A stretch of 40,022 nucleotides of DNA from contig NZ_AZEI01000049.1 of assembly GCF_001436255.1 (NCBI RefSeq), positions 77,198 through 117,219 on the forward strand, written 5' to 3'. This DNA is from Lentilactobacillus rapi DSM 19907 = JCM 15042 (GTDB lineage Bacteria > Bacillota > Bacilli > Lactobacillales > Lactobacillaceae). The notes below the pieces were generated by a model. That model saw only the letters and a list, made by a program, of their open reading frames with translations. It searched no databases and was not told where the DNA came from. Position 1 is the first letter of the stretch, and the number at the start of each line of letters is the position of its first letter. Below are positions 1-8,076 of this stretch, piece by piece. The translations under genes were made by a program, and so were the position numbers.

Positions 1-296
1 CGACTTACACTCTGACTTCTAACCGCTTTACTCCGCCACTTATCTTAGGACAGTTCCGCAAAGCAACAATCTACATGTAAGCACCTCAACCAAAAATTCC
101 CAAAACCGGAATTTCTGTTTGAGGCGACTTACATTCCGGTTGCTAACCGCTTTGCTGCACTCACTTATCTTAGGACAGTTCCGCAAAGCAGCAACCTGCA
201 CGTAAGCACCACAAGCAAAAATTCCAAGGACCGGAATTCCTCCTTGTGGAGACTTACGCTCCGGTTGCTAACCGCTTTGCTGCACTCACTTTATTT
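1..296 (-). repeat. Tandem long-hairpin repeats upstream of thiM
   Basis: Two full copies and one partial copy of a roughly 125-base unit lie head to tail on the minus strand. The shared boundary CTTATCTTAGGACAG begins at 39 and again at 164, which gives the period. Each copy folds into a long imperfect hairpin. In the last copy, 209-225 pairs partly with 233-249 around a short loop, and flanking CGTAAG/CTTACG and GCAACC/GGTTGC segments extend the stem. The array ends about 10 bases before the thiM ribosome binding site, so it would lie in the thiM 5' leader if transcription starts upstream. The same family recurs at 1096, 6401, 13862 and 14646. No gene is seen here. Confidence 0.85.
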
Positions 297-310
297 TAAA
301 GGAGATTATC

Positions 311-1099
311 ATGAAAATAGATTTACTAGATACATTGCGAGAAAAGAACCCAATTGCTTTTAATATTTCCAACTTTGTGACGGTTCAAGACGTTGCCAAC
401 GGGATTAATGCCCTGGGAGCTTCACCGATCATGTCCGAAGAACAAAATGAAGCGGAAGCCATGGTCAAAATGTGTAACTCAGTAACCATCAACCTTGGAG
501 CATTTACAGAACCTCAGTTGGAGCAAATTGCCATGGTTTGTGCATTTGCCAACAAAGAAAAGAAACCAATTGTGGTTGATCCGGTCGCAGTTGGAGCGGT
601 TGAATATCGAACTGAGCGCTGCAATGAGTTGCTGGACCAAATTGATGTGGCCGTTATCCGTGGAAATGTGGGTGAAATTGCAGCTCTGGCGGATGTTGAA
701 TGGAACTCAAAGGGAATTGACGCTGGTGAAGGATCCGGCGACCGTGAAGAAATTGCCAAAAAGTTGGCAAAAAAGCGAAGCTGTGTCGTTGTGGAAAGTG
801 GTAAGACAGATATTATCACGGATGGCGAGGCAGTGGTTCGAATTTTCAATGAAACGGATCTCTTCAAACTGCATGTAGGTTCAGGTGATATGTTGTCCAG
901 TACGATTGGCTGTTTCTGTGGTGTTGAAAGTGACGCATTTGAAGCAGCCCAGACGGCAACGGCAGTGTTTGACGTGGCAGGTGAATTGGTTGCCAAGTCA
1001 ATGAAACAACCACTAGCAGGTTCGTTTGGCCCTCAACTAATCGATGAGTTACATTTGATAGATGTAAAGACGGTGGAGAAGTGGGCGGAATATGAATAA
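311..1099 (+). CDS. thiM: Hydroxyethylthiazole kinase ThiM
   Basis: Phosphorylates 4-methyl-5-(2-hydroxyethyl)thiazole in cytosolic thiamine salvage. The 262-residue length and the N-terminal NPIAFNISNFVTVQDVANGI match the family, which has a ribokinase-like fold. The anion-hole and catalytic segment is GSGDMLSS at residues 190-197. Position 193 is Asp, where the well-studied Bacillus subtilis enzyme has Cys, as I recall it. The start follows AAAGGAG at the usual spacing. It is the first of three thiamine genes on this strand, but repeats separate it from thiD by about 460 bases. No TPP riboswitch is visible in the 310 bases upstream; one could lie before the window. Confidence 0.95.
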   Translation: MKIDLLDTLREKNPIAFNISNFVTVQDVANGINALGASPIMSEEQNEAEAMVKMCNSVTINLGAFTEPQLEQIAMVCAFANKEKKPIVVDPVAVGAVEYRTERCNELLDQIDVAVIRGNVGEIAALADVEWNSKGIDAGEGSGDREEIAKKLAKKRSCVVVESGKTDIITDGEAVVRIFNETDLFKLHVGSGDMLSSTIGCFCGVESDAFEAAQTATAVFDVAGELVAKSMKQPLAGSFGPQLIDELHLIDVKTVEKWAEYE

Positions 1100-1520
1100 A
1101 TAAGAGTGCGAAATCAAGCGGTTAGAAACTGGAGCCTAAGTTTCCTCATCCATAAATCCTGGTTTTGGATTTATGGATGAGGAGGCTTAGGTGCAAGTTT
1201 CTGCTTGGTTGAGCACGTTTCCACTATGTAGCCAAGCAACAGAAATCCTGATTTTGGGATTTTTGAATCAGGTGCTTATGTGCAGATTCCTGCTTGGTTG
1301 AGCACGTTTCCACTATATAGCGGAGAATAACGAAAACGAGGCCAAAAGTTACAATCCTGGTTTTGGATTTGTGTTGGTGGTGCTTATGTGCAGGTTATTG
1401 CTTGGTTTCGCACGTTTCCACTATGTAGCCAAGCAACGGAAATCCTGGTTTTGGGATTTTTGAATAAGGTGCTTATGCCCTGCTTCCTGCTTGGCGAGCC
1501 CATTTCCACTCCGTAATTCA
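1096..1520 (+). repeat. Long-hairpin repeat plus partial tandem copies between thiM and thiD
   Basis: The first copy has a perfect 16-base inner stem (1144-1159 with 1167-1182) around the 7-base loop TGGTTTT. It is extended by CTAAG/CTTAG and GAAACT/AGTTTC. Degenerate copies follow to about 1520 and mainly repeat the right half, with GGTGCTTATGTGCAG-like and CTGCTTGG segments and the tail CACGTTTCCACTATGTAG. The block separates thiM from thiD and holds no credible ORF. If the three thi genes are one transcript, these hairpins are inside it and could affect termination or RNA stability. Confidence 0.85.
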
Positions 1521-1558
1521 TTTCAAATCAATAAGGATCAAAAAGAGGAGCACTTAAC

Positions 1559-2380
1559 ATGATTAATCAAACGGTACAAACGTTGACAATTGCCGGCACA
1601 GATAGTGGCGGTGGTGCTGGCGTGATGGCAGATATTAAGACGATGCAGGAACGGCATGTGTTCGCAGCCGCAGTGGTGGTTGCCGTGACCGCACAAAATA
1701 CGATTGGTGTCCAGGATTTTATGGCAATGCCAAAGAAAATGATCGAAGAACAATTTGCCTCTGTAGCAGGCGATTTGAAGATTCGCGCATGTAAGACAGG
1801 GATGCTCGCGGATGTCGCCACGGTAGAAGCGGTTGTCGAAAACTTAAAAAAGTATGATCTGGGTCCTTTAACCGTGGATCCTGTGATGATTGCCAAAGGC
1901 GGTGCCCGATTGTTGTCTGAAGACGCCATTGCAACGGTTCGAAATGAATTATTGCCGTTAGCGGATCTATTGACGCCAAATCTGCCAGAGGCTGAAGAAT
2001 TGACCGGTACTAAAATTGAAACCAAAGATCAAATGACCACGGCTGCCAAAAAGCTTCAAGAGCTGGGGGTCAAAAATGTCATCATTAAGGGTGGTCATCA
2101 GACGAGCTCAAAAGAATCTTCTGATTTTGTCCTCCTTGAAAGTGGCAAGTCATTCTGGGTAAGCTCGCCGAGAATCGATACGGTGCGTACTCACGGAACC
2201 GGCGACACGTTATCGTCTTGTATCACAGCCGAAATTGCAAAGGGCAAAGACATGGAGACGGCCATTCGAATTGGTAAGAAGTATGTTCAGGCAACCATTG
2301 CCAATGGAATTGAAGTTGGCCACGGTCACGGCCCATTAAACCACTGGGCCAAAATTTCTGATGAGGAGGTTGAAGATTAA
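1559..2380 (+). CDS. thiD: Hydroxymethylpyrimidine/phosphomethylpyrimidine kinase ThiD
   Basis: Carries out the two phosphorylations of hydroxymethylpyrimidine that give HMP-PP, the pyrimidine half of thiamine phosphate. The 273-residue protein shows the ribokinase-family signatures: DSGGGAGVMADIKTM near the N-terminus for substrate binding, VDPVMIAKGG in the middle, and HGTGDTLSSCI near residue 217 for the anion hole and catalytic Asp. AAGAGGAG precedes the ATG. The stop codon directly abuts the thiE start, so the two are probably translationally coupled. With thiM and thiE it forms a salvage set; no thiC- or thiG-type de novo gene is present in the window. Confidence 0.95.
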   Translation: MINQTVQTLTIAGTDSGGGAGVMADIKTMQERHVFAAAVVVAVTAQNTIGVQDFMAMPKKMIEEQFASVAGDLKIRACKTGMLADVATVEAVVENLKKYDLGPLTVDPVMIAKGGARLLSEDAIATVRNELLPLADLLTPNLPEAEELTGTKIETKDQMTTAAKKLQELGVKNVIIKGGHQTSSKESSDFVLLESGKSFWVSSPRIDTVRTHGTGDTLSSCITAEIAKGKDMETAIRIGKKYVQATIANGIEVGHGHGPLNHWAKISDEEVED

Positions 2381-3034
2381 ATGGGAATGAAATTTGATCC
2401 CTCAATGTTACGGAGCTACTTCATCGCCGGTACTCAGGATATCAAGGATGACCGCACCATTGGAGAAGTTTTGAAGCAGGCACTGGAAGCCGGTATCTCC
2501 GCCTTTCAATATCGTGAAAAAGGGCCAACGTCGTTAACTGGCGATGCAAAGCTGAAATTAGGCCGGAATTTGCGGGCATTATGTACTGACTATCAAGTGC
2601 CGTTTATTGTGGATGACGACGTGGAACTGGCGCTTGAAACAAACGCAGATGGGATTCATGTTGGCCAAAAAGATGAACGAGTGACCAAGGTAATCGACCA
2701 GGTTAATGGCCGGTTATTTGTTGGCTTGTCGTGTGATACTGCTGGCCAAGTTCAGATTGCCAATGAAACTGCCGGCATCAGCTACATCGGCAGTGGCCCT
2801 GTGTTTCCGACCGGTTCCAAAACCGACGCGGATCCGGTCATTGGTGTGGATGGTTTGGCAAAACTTGTGACCGTCAGCAAGTTGCCCGTTGTCGCAATCG
2901 GCGGAATTACCGAGGATAATCTCAAAGAGCTGCCAGCTACTGGGGTTGCCGGAACATCGGTAATCTCAATGATTGCCCAAAGTGACGACATTTTTCGGAC
3001 GGTCAAAGCGATGAACGCAGCTTTTGCCAAATAG
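2381..3034 (+). CDS. thiE: Thiamine phosphate synthase ThiE
   Basis: Joins HMP-PP and thiazole phosphate to give thiamine monophosphate, the convergence step for ThiM and ThiD products. The 217-residue TIM-barrel protein has the family motifs FQYREKG, VDDDVELALETNADGIHVGQ, and GPVFPTGSKTDADPVIG in the phosphate- and pyrophosphate-binding region, followed by VVAIGGI. The ATG follows thiD without a gap; its GAGGAGG site lies inside the end of thiD. A second in-frame ATG two codons later is possible. A hairpin with a T run lies shortly downstream and probably ends the operon. Confidence 0.95.
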   Translation: MGMKFDPSMLRSYFIAGTQDIKDDRTIGEVLKQALEAGISAFQYREKGPTSLTGDAKLKLGRNLRALCTDYQVPFIVDDDVELALETNADGIHVGQKDERVTKVIDQVNGRLFVGLSCDTAGQVQIANETAGISYIGSGPVFPTGSKTDADPVIGVDGLAKLVTVSKLPVVAIGGITEDNLKELPATGVAGTSVISMIAQSDDIFRTVKAMNAAFAK

Positions 3035-3088
3035 GTCGGAATTTCGGTTATTTGTGAAGATCATGATAGAATATCAAGTATAAGATTT

Positions 3089-3116
3089 GGCTAGTCTAAG
3101 TGACTAGTCTTTTTTC
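3089..3116 (+). terminator. Probable rho-independent terminator of the thi operon
   Basis: GCTAGTC and GACTAGT pair with one G-T wobble around a short loop and are followed by six T residues. It lies 55 bases after thiE and before the start of the next gene. It also argues against the GTG at 3100 as the start of the downstream gene, since that codon lies inside the hairpin. Confidence 0.7.
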
Positions 3117-3138
3117 ACAAATGATTGGTGGTCTCTCA

Positions 3139-3978
3139 ATGACAAATAATAAATCAAAACAAAACTTGTCGACAAAATTAGCAAATATTCAAAACCAAAT
3201 TGACCTCAGTAAAGCTCATAAGATTACGCCAACTCAATTAGATCATAATGTCCGCCGCTTCCGAGTTCAACCGCAAAATAATGTGACCGACCCAAATTGG
3301 CTGACCAACAATTTGGAACAGACGCAGGCTCGCGTGAAACAGCTTGAGGATAAGTATCCACTTCATAAAGTGTATTTCAATCGAATTTCGCACATGGGCT
3401 GGACGTGGATCGATCAGATGCCACTGGACTCAAAACGAATTGATGAACTGATGAAGTTGAATGTGCATGACCTGAATAAAACCTTCGAGGACGCGTTGAC
3501 GACGCATTCTTTTGAATTGTTGAACGCCAATTTTGATGACTTAGCGGATTCACTGGACGCAGGGCATGCCAAGCAGGTCAGGATGATTAAGGACCTGATC
3601 AATTTGGATCCTAAATACCATCTTGTTTTGTTCAACACCTTATTTGCAATTCTGGAAGAAACGACGATTAAAAAATATGGTCAACCTCACACTGCAACCT
3701 GGAATTATAATCCAGCCTTGAACGTTGTCAAACGGATTACCCACCAGATGCACAGTGACCAACAACGGCGATTTGGCAGGTTACTTGAATTAAACGAGTT
3801 GAATGTTGTAATGGGGTTATACAAGTACGCTGACTTCAATGAGTACACGTTAAAAACAATGCCCTATTCACGCCACACTGTTGAGCACGGTAGATTTGAC
3901 CCAAGCAACTTGACCTTTACCCAGTTCATGCAGCTGGTGTTGATTTGCAGAAACATTGCCTGGTCGCTGAAAAATTGA
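3139..3978 (+). CDS. Uncharacterised protein with a possible C-terminal HEPN-like motif
   Basis: A 279-residue cytosolic protein with no signal peptide or membrane segment. I do not recognise a named family with confidence. The first half is helical and charged. The end contains RHTVEHG (R245 to H250, an R-x4-H pattern) followed by a hydrophobic helix, FTQFMQLVLICRNIAWSL. This resembles the C-termini of some HEPN-type proteins found in defence and RNase contexts; that link is inference. I chose the ATG at 3139 because it follows GGTGG at a normal spacing and lies beyond the terminator; an ATG at 3121 is the alternative. It seems to be a single-gene unit, ended by the strong hairpin at 4017. 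Confidence 0.6.
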   Translation: MTNNKSKQNLSTKLANIQNQIDLSKAHKITPTQLDHNVRRFRVQPQNNVTDPNWLTNNLEQTQARVKQLEDKYPLHKVYFNRISHMGWTWIDQMPLDSKRIDELMKLNVHDLNKTFEDALTTHSFELLNANFDDLADSLDAGHAKQVRMIKDLINLDPKYHLVLFNTLFAILEETTIKKYGQPHTATWNYNPALNVVKRITHQMHSDQQRRFGRLLELNELNVVMGLYKYADFNEYTLKTMPYSRHTVEHGRFDPSNLTFTQFMQLVLICRNIAWSLKN

Positions 3979-4016
3979 CGGAAAAATAATGCAAATATCT
4001 TGAAAAAAGCCACGAA

Positions 4017-4070
4017 AAATGAGCCATATCCCAAACCGCAATGTTAACTTTGGGATATGGCTCATTTCAT
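4017..4070. terminator. Strong bidirectional terminator hairpin
   Basis: A perfect 19-base stem (4017-4035 with 4049-4067) lies between two converging genes. Read on the minus strand it is followed by TTTTT, so it fits the end of the exported protein gene at 4080; it can also stop the plus-strand gene ending at 3978. Confidence 0.85.
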
Positions 4071-4079
4071 TATTTGACG

Positions 4080-4571
4080 TCACTCTATATTAAACCCTTC
4101 AATATGAGCTTGGGGGACCTTGGCAATGGTTCCCGTCATCGATTTCATGACATCCGTATTATTGCGGGTGTAGTAATAAACTTTGTGAGGGGCAAAGTCC
4201 GGTGACTTCACTTTATATTCTTCTAGGACTGGTTGGGTAAAGCCAGCCACGTTTTTTTCGGTAATTCTAGCAATTGTGACATCCTGGGTATTCGGCGTTC
4301 CGAATGCTTTCCAGCCTTGAGTATTCGTGGGTCCAAACACAAAATAGTTTCCTGACCGGGTATAGTTGGTCGTCGGTGACGCAGTTCTGACACCATCTTT
4401 GTAAAAGGTAAATTCAGTTTCGTTACCATACCAATTACCTCGAAACGCTTTTGAAACGGCACTGGGATTGGCTGCAGCGGCATTGTTACGTTCATTTGAA
4501 TTCACGCCGGAAACAACGACTACTGTACAGAAGATTAACGTCAATAAAATGGTTATTGTTGATCTTTTCAT
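4080..4571 (-). CDS. Small exported protein of unknown function
   Basis: A 163-residue protein with an N-terminal signal: MKR, then a hydrophobic stretch (about residues 5-22), then a polar region rich in Asn and Ala. No lipobox Cys is present, so it is either secreted or held by an uncleaved anchor. The mature part starts with FRGNWYGNETEFTFYKDG and has several Tyr, Asn and Thr strands, a pattern like small beta-barrel or lipocalin-type domains that I cannot name. The start follows a GAAGTGATTC leader on the minus strand. It converges on the HEPN-like gene and diverges from the secreted protein gene at 4829. Confidence 0.7.
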   Translation of the reverse strand: MKRSTITILLTLIFCTVVVVSGVNSNERNNAAAANPSAVSKAFRGNWYGNETEFTFYKDGVRTASPTTNYTRSGNYFVFGPTNTQGWKAFGTPNTQDVTIARITEKNVAGFTQPVLEEYKVKSPDFAPHKVYYYTRNNTDVMKSMTGTIAKVPQAHIEGFNIE

Positions 4572-4828
4572 GATGAATCACTTCTTTCACACCATGAGTA
4601 TACCAATCTTATGTAAATAACTTGTAAATTTCTTGTATCAAGTCTGTACATTTTTTACGATAGGCAGAAAAATAACTCAACCGCGTTAATCATGTTACAC
4701 TGGAATTACTTACTCGTTACATATATTAGGTTTAGATAAAATTCGATGGATTTGCTTGCGAAAGGGCAGCAAACCGTTAATATGGAACTTGAGTAACAAA
4801 TCATATATTGAATTAAGGTGGGATAGTT

Positions 4829-6400
4829 ATGAAGGGACATTTTAAGCTGGCCGTTTCTGTGGCCTTCTTATTTGCTTCGGTTGGCATCTTTGGTGTTGGC
4901 TCAAGCGTCCATGCGGATGTGATTGATAATCCGGGTACAGCCGGATCGATCAGCCAGGTCAATTCTGGCAACGTCTTAAAGGACTATGATGAAAATTCCC
5001 TCAACAAAGTTGATAATTCGACTCCTGAGGGGAACATGAGTAAAAAGTACACCAAATATAGCCTTGATCCAACTGGCTATAACTATGGCAATAGTTATTC
5101 AACAATTGCCGGCAGTTCACAGAGCACATCTTTCAAGACAAAGTGGTTCTTGCCAGATGGCTTCAACGTTTCTGATTATCAACATGGGAACTTCCAAAGT
5201 GTCACTTTGGATGATGAAGGCAATATTTACTTCATCGAATCAAATGGAACGAACACTAACAAAGGAGCCATTGTTAAATTTAACCTTGCTAAGCTTCAAG
5301 AATTAGGGGTTGATTCTGACATCCTGTTACTGTGGAAGGCATTTGATTACTTCAACCCATTCTCTGATGAAGGGCTGCAGCATAATCAAGAATATGATCA
5401 GATTAACAGCCAGTTACAAGGGGCATTTGATCAGGTTAAATCTTTGACCAAGACCTTGAACCAGAACCAATCATGGCAGAATAATCAGGTAAACTACCAA
5501 AAGAATGCACAAAAATGGTATAAGAGCTGGAAGGCTAAGAAAGCTAAGTACACCAAGATTTCGAAGTCTTACAAGTACTCATATGCCACGAGAAATAAAG
5601 CTAAGAAGACCGTTAAACAAGCAACAGCTAAGATGGCAAAATGGATGAAGTCTTATCAAATGCATAAGGCCAAAGTTGCCAAATACAATACTAAGATTTC
5701 TGGTATTCAGAATCAATTGAACACCTACCAGAGTCAAATCGATGCTGCGAAGGCTCAGAACCCAGAAATGTTTAAGTACGTTGAAATTGCGCAAACTGCT
5801 CAATTGAGTCCTGAGGTTGATATTGGTCATGGGCAAACATTGTCATTTAACCCAGATAACGGCCATATCTACTTAGCGGAAGATAACACGTTAACTGATT
5901 TGGCATCCCGTGACGATAATAACACCGTCCTCGAAATGGATCCCGATACATTGAAACCAATTCGTGAATACAACTTCAAGATGTATCATGGTGACAGTGC
6001 CAACTTGCAATTGCATACCTTGGCGTTTGACAAGGATGGAAATGCTTATTGGGGTCGTAAATACAATGGTGGTTACATCTTCTTCTATGGTCGCCTCGAT
6101 CAAAATGGTGTAAGCTTCCAGGCTTCATCATCGTACGTCGGTAACCGTGGTGGCTCAACCAACCAAGGTGTTGCGGTCAACCCAGCAAATAATCGTCTGT
6201 ACTTCGTTTCAGATGATATTTTAACGTCAGTGCCAACAAGTAAGATCCAAAGTGGTAACTTCTCGGCAAGTGACGTGCATTACCAAGCATTTAATTCGGG
6301 CCGTGAGTTCGAGAGCTTAGCGTTTGACCAAGATGGTTACGGCTACTTGTTAGCCCTATGGCCACCAGAGTTAATGCAGTCGACGGATCCGTTAAATTAA
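4829..6400 (+). CDS. Secreted beta-propeller-like protein with coiled-coil insertion
   Basis: A 523-residue exported protein. The signal peptide ends near VHA at about residue 30. Two parts carry strand repeats such as LDDEGNIYFIES, FNPDNGHIYLAEDN, FDKDGNAYWGRK, VNPANNRLYFVSDD and FDQDGYGYLLA, typical of NHL/SMP-30-like propeller blades. They are split by a Lys-, Gln- and Tyr-rich coiled coil at about residues 185-310 with many KAKKAKY-type turns. No LPXTG motif or other anchor is visible, so the basic coiled coil may hold it to the wall (inference). The start is preceded by AAGGTGGG. Hairpin repeats begin just after the stop. Function unknown. Confidence 0.8.
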   Translation: MKGHFKLAVSVAFLFASVGIFGVGSSVHADVIDNPGTAGSISQVNSGNVLKDYDENSLNKVDNSTPEGNMSKKYTKYSLDPTGYNYGNSYSTIAGSSQSTSFKTKWFLPDGFNVSDYQHGNFQSVTLDDEGNIYFIESNGTNTNKGAIVKFNLAKLQELGVDSDILLLWKAFDYFNPFSDEGLQHNQEYDQINSQLQGAFDQVKSLTKTLNQNQSWQNNQVNYQKNAQKWYKSWKAKKAKYTKISKSYKYSYATRNKAKKTVKQATAKMAKWMKSYQMHKAKVAKYNTKISGIQNQLNTYQSQIDAAKAQNPEMFKYVEIAQTAQLSPEVDIGHGQTLSFNPDNGHIYLAEDNTLTDLASRDDNNTVLEMDPDTLKPIREYNFKMYHGDSANLQLHTLAFDKDGNAYWGRKYNGGYIFFYGRLDQNGVSFQASSSYVGNRGGSTNQGVAVNPANNRLYFVSDDILTSVPTSKIQSGNFSASDVHYQAFNSGREFESLAFDQDGYGYLLALWPPELMQSTDPLN

Positions 6401-6850
6401 AGTGTGCGGAGAAAAGCGCTTAGGCGCGGTAATATAAGAGTGACCCCTCTAAAATCCTGGTTTTGGATTTTAGAGGGGTCACTCTTATATTGTGAGCGCC
6501 TGCTTTTCGGAGCACCATTCAGCAATGAAATGGCGGACAACTGTTCCTGGATTTTAGGGGGACTGCTTTTATATTGTGAGCGCCTGCATTTCGGAGCACC
6601 ATTCGGCTATAGAAAGGCGGACAACTGTTCCTGGATTTTAGGGGGGGACTGCTCTTATATTGTGAGCGCCTGCATTTCGGAGCACCATTCGGCTATAGAA
6701 AGGCGGACAACTGTTCCTGGATTTTAGAGCGGTCACTCTTATATTTTTAGACAAGCGCCTGCATTTCGGAGCACCATTCAGCAATGAAGTAGCAGACAAC
6801 GACCGCAAATCATTTCTGCATTTTAGCGTTACTTCTCTCCATACTGTAAT
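6401..6850 (+). repeat. Long perfect hairpin repeat followed by half-unit tandem copies
   Basis: The first copy contains a perfect 27-base inner stem (6431-6457 with 6465-6491) around the loop TGGTTTT, extended by GGCGC/GCGCC and AAAAGC/GCTTTT-like segments. Right-half copies follow, with TTCCTGGATTTTAG recurring at about 6544, 6628 and 6714, a period of 84-86 bases. Each holds GAGCGCCTGCATTTCGGAGC or a near copy. The tail (CACCATTC, GGCGGACAAC) differs from the CTGTCCTAA tail of other loci, while the loop core is the same. No gene is seen; an ORF crossing the repeats is an artefact. Confidence 0.85.
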
Positions 6851-6901
6851 CATCAGGTTCTGAGGGATGCTTCACTCCTAACAATGCCATAACATCAGCA
6901 C

Positions 6902-7612
6902 TTATTGGTAAGCCTCCGCCAGCCCCTCAGCATCCGCTGTTGAAATTGAATTATCTTTGGTTTGTGGATACATGATACTTGTTGGAGAAGATGAATGAGT
7001 TAAGCCCAAGGCATGGCCCAACTCATGTTCAGCCACATGAAGCTGCTCAATTGAAGAATAATGATTGTTCTGGCAGACATTTTGATAAATTACCGAGTTG
7101 GCTGATTTAAATTTAATTAAGCCTGTCCCATTGGCTGAAGACGTTTTGTAGCTCAGAGTTGTTAATCCCGTGTGATTTGGGTTACTGCCATTGCTGACAC
7201 CCAAAGTAATATCTGGGGTTGAATCTCCAGCGACAGTCAGCTGGACGACGCCTAATGAATTCCATTGGGCAATTGAAACTTTCCAGATGGCTTGGTAATA
7301 ATTTGTGGGCGCCACAATTTTATATGTAATCTCGTTATCTGCCCAGCGATATCTGGCTGGAGTGATGACGTTGTTGTGAGTGTGGTAAATGGGGGAATTG
7401 TCAGCCAAATAAGTGTCAAAACTTTTTTTGACGTGTTTTTTGGCTGGCTTCGGGGTGTTCTGATGAACCCGCTTGACTTAGCGCGTGTGAACAACTTTTG
7501 ACTGTCTCACCAGATGACTGTCCTTCTGAGCAAAAACGGTTTCAGGGGAGGCAATCGTCATCATAGCGGTCGCGGTGATTGCAGCAAATAGAATCCGATG
7601 CAATTTTCTCAT
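6902..7612 (-). pseudogene. Secreted M10-type zinc metalloprotease interrupted by an in-frame stop
   Basis: Starting at ATG 7612 (GGAG nine bases upstream) there is a signal peptide, MRKLHRILFAAITATAMM to VFAQ, then a TAA at codon 45 (7478-7480). The same frame continues without shift as KRVHQNTPKPAKK and a complete protease domain of about 170 residues with HELGHALGLTH (codons 196-206) and a following SIMYP Met-turn. The exported enzyme can therefore be made only by readthrough or reversion; restart at ATG 7408 would give a leaderless protein. It is a paralogue of the intact gene at 10947. A strain difference or sequencing error is possible. Confidence 0.8.
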
Positions 7613-7633
7613 TTTATTTTCTCCATCAAATGA

Positions 7634-7672
7634 CACAAAAAAGGGGCCAGATGAATAACTCATCAGTCCCCG
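7634..7672 (-). terminator. Terminator-like hairpin in the leader of the broken protease gene
   Basis: On the minus strand, GGGGACTGATGA and TCATCTGGCCCC pair at 10 of 12 positions around GTTAT and are followed by six T residues. It lies about 25 bases before the protease start codon. It could end transcription from the S-layer-like gene about 400 bases upstream, or act as an attenuator for the protease. Confidence 0.6.
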
Positions 7673-7687
7673 ATTATTGTTGATCAT

Positions 7688-8076
7688 TTATTTTTAGTGC
7701 AAAGTTATAAATTAATGTGTTCCCTCTAAGAATTTCATATTCATACCCCATGACTTAGCTTAGCGTATTTTTTCACAATTGCAATAGCTTCCGAACTATT
7801 TTGTAATAATTTAGATGCAAAGGTTGATTTTCAACACTAGGCTTACTGTTAATGTGGTATTGCCATTATGACAAGCATTGAATCGCTTTATAAAAATGAG
7901 GAGAATCATTAATTCCAAATATTGACTTATATGTTGTGACGAATCAAAGCATCAGCAACCCTGGATAATGTTAGTGAAGGTTAATCAATGATTACTAATA
8001 GCTTATTGTTTTGTGCACAAACAAATTTTGTTTTCCTGTCTGTAAATGACTATCAAATGAGAAAATCAATTCTAAA
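7688..8076. other. Intergenic stretch without a recognisable gene
   Basis: AT-rich, no credible ORF and no member of the hairpin repeat family. It lies downstream of the minus-strand S-layer-like gene and upstream of the broken protease gene, so it should contain the protease promoter on the minus strand, but I cannot single out one convincing hexamer pair. Confidence 0.5.

Noticed and set aside
1-300. CRISPR array as an explanation for the regular 125-base units
   Set aside because: The units are long, contiguous and self-complementary; there are no short repeats separated by unique spacers and no cas genes.
514-996. 160-codon open frame on the minus strand inside thiM
   Set aside because: Shadow of thiM; no ribosome binding site and low-complexity Ser/Thr composition.
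3100-3138. Longer N-terminus of the HEPN-like protein from GTG 3100
   Set aside because: The start lies inside the terminator hairpin of the thi operon and has no ribosome binding site.
4750-4774. Riboswitch-like hairpin TTTGCT/AGCAAA before the propeller gene
   Set aside because: A single short stem; no conserved riboswitch core was recognised.
6404-6853. Short ORFs on both strands across the hairpin repeats
   Set aside because: They translate the repeat units (WILGG..LYCERL..FGAPF), have no start signals, and follow the DNA period.
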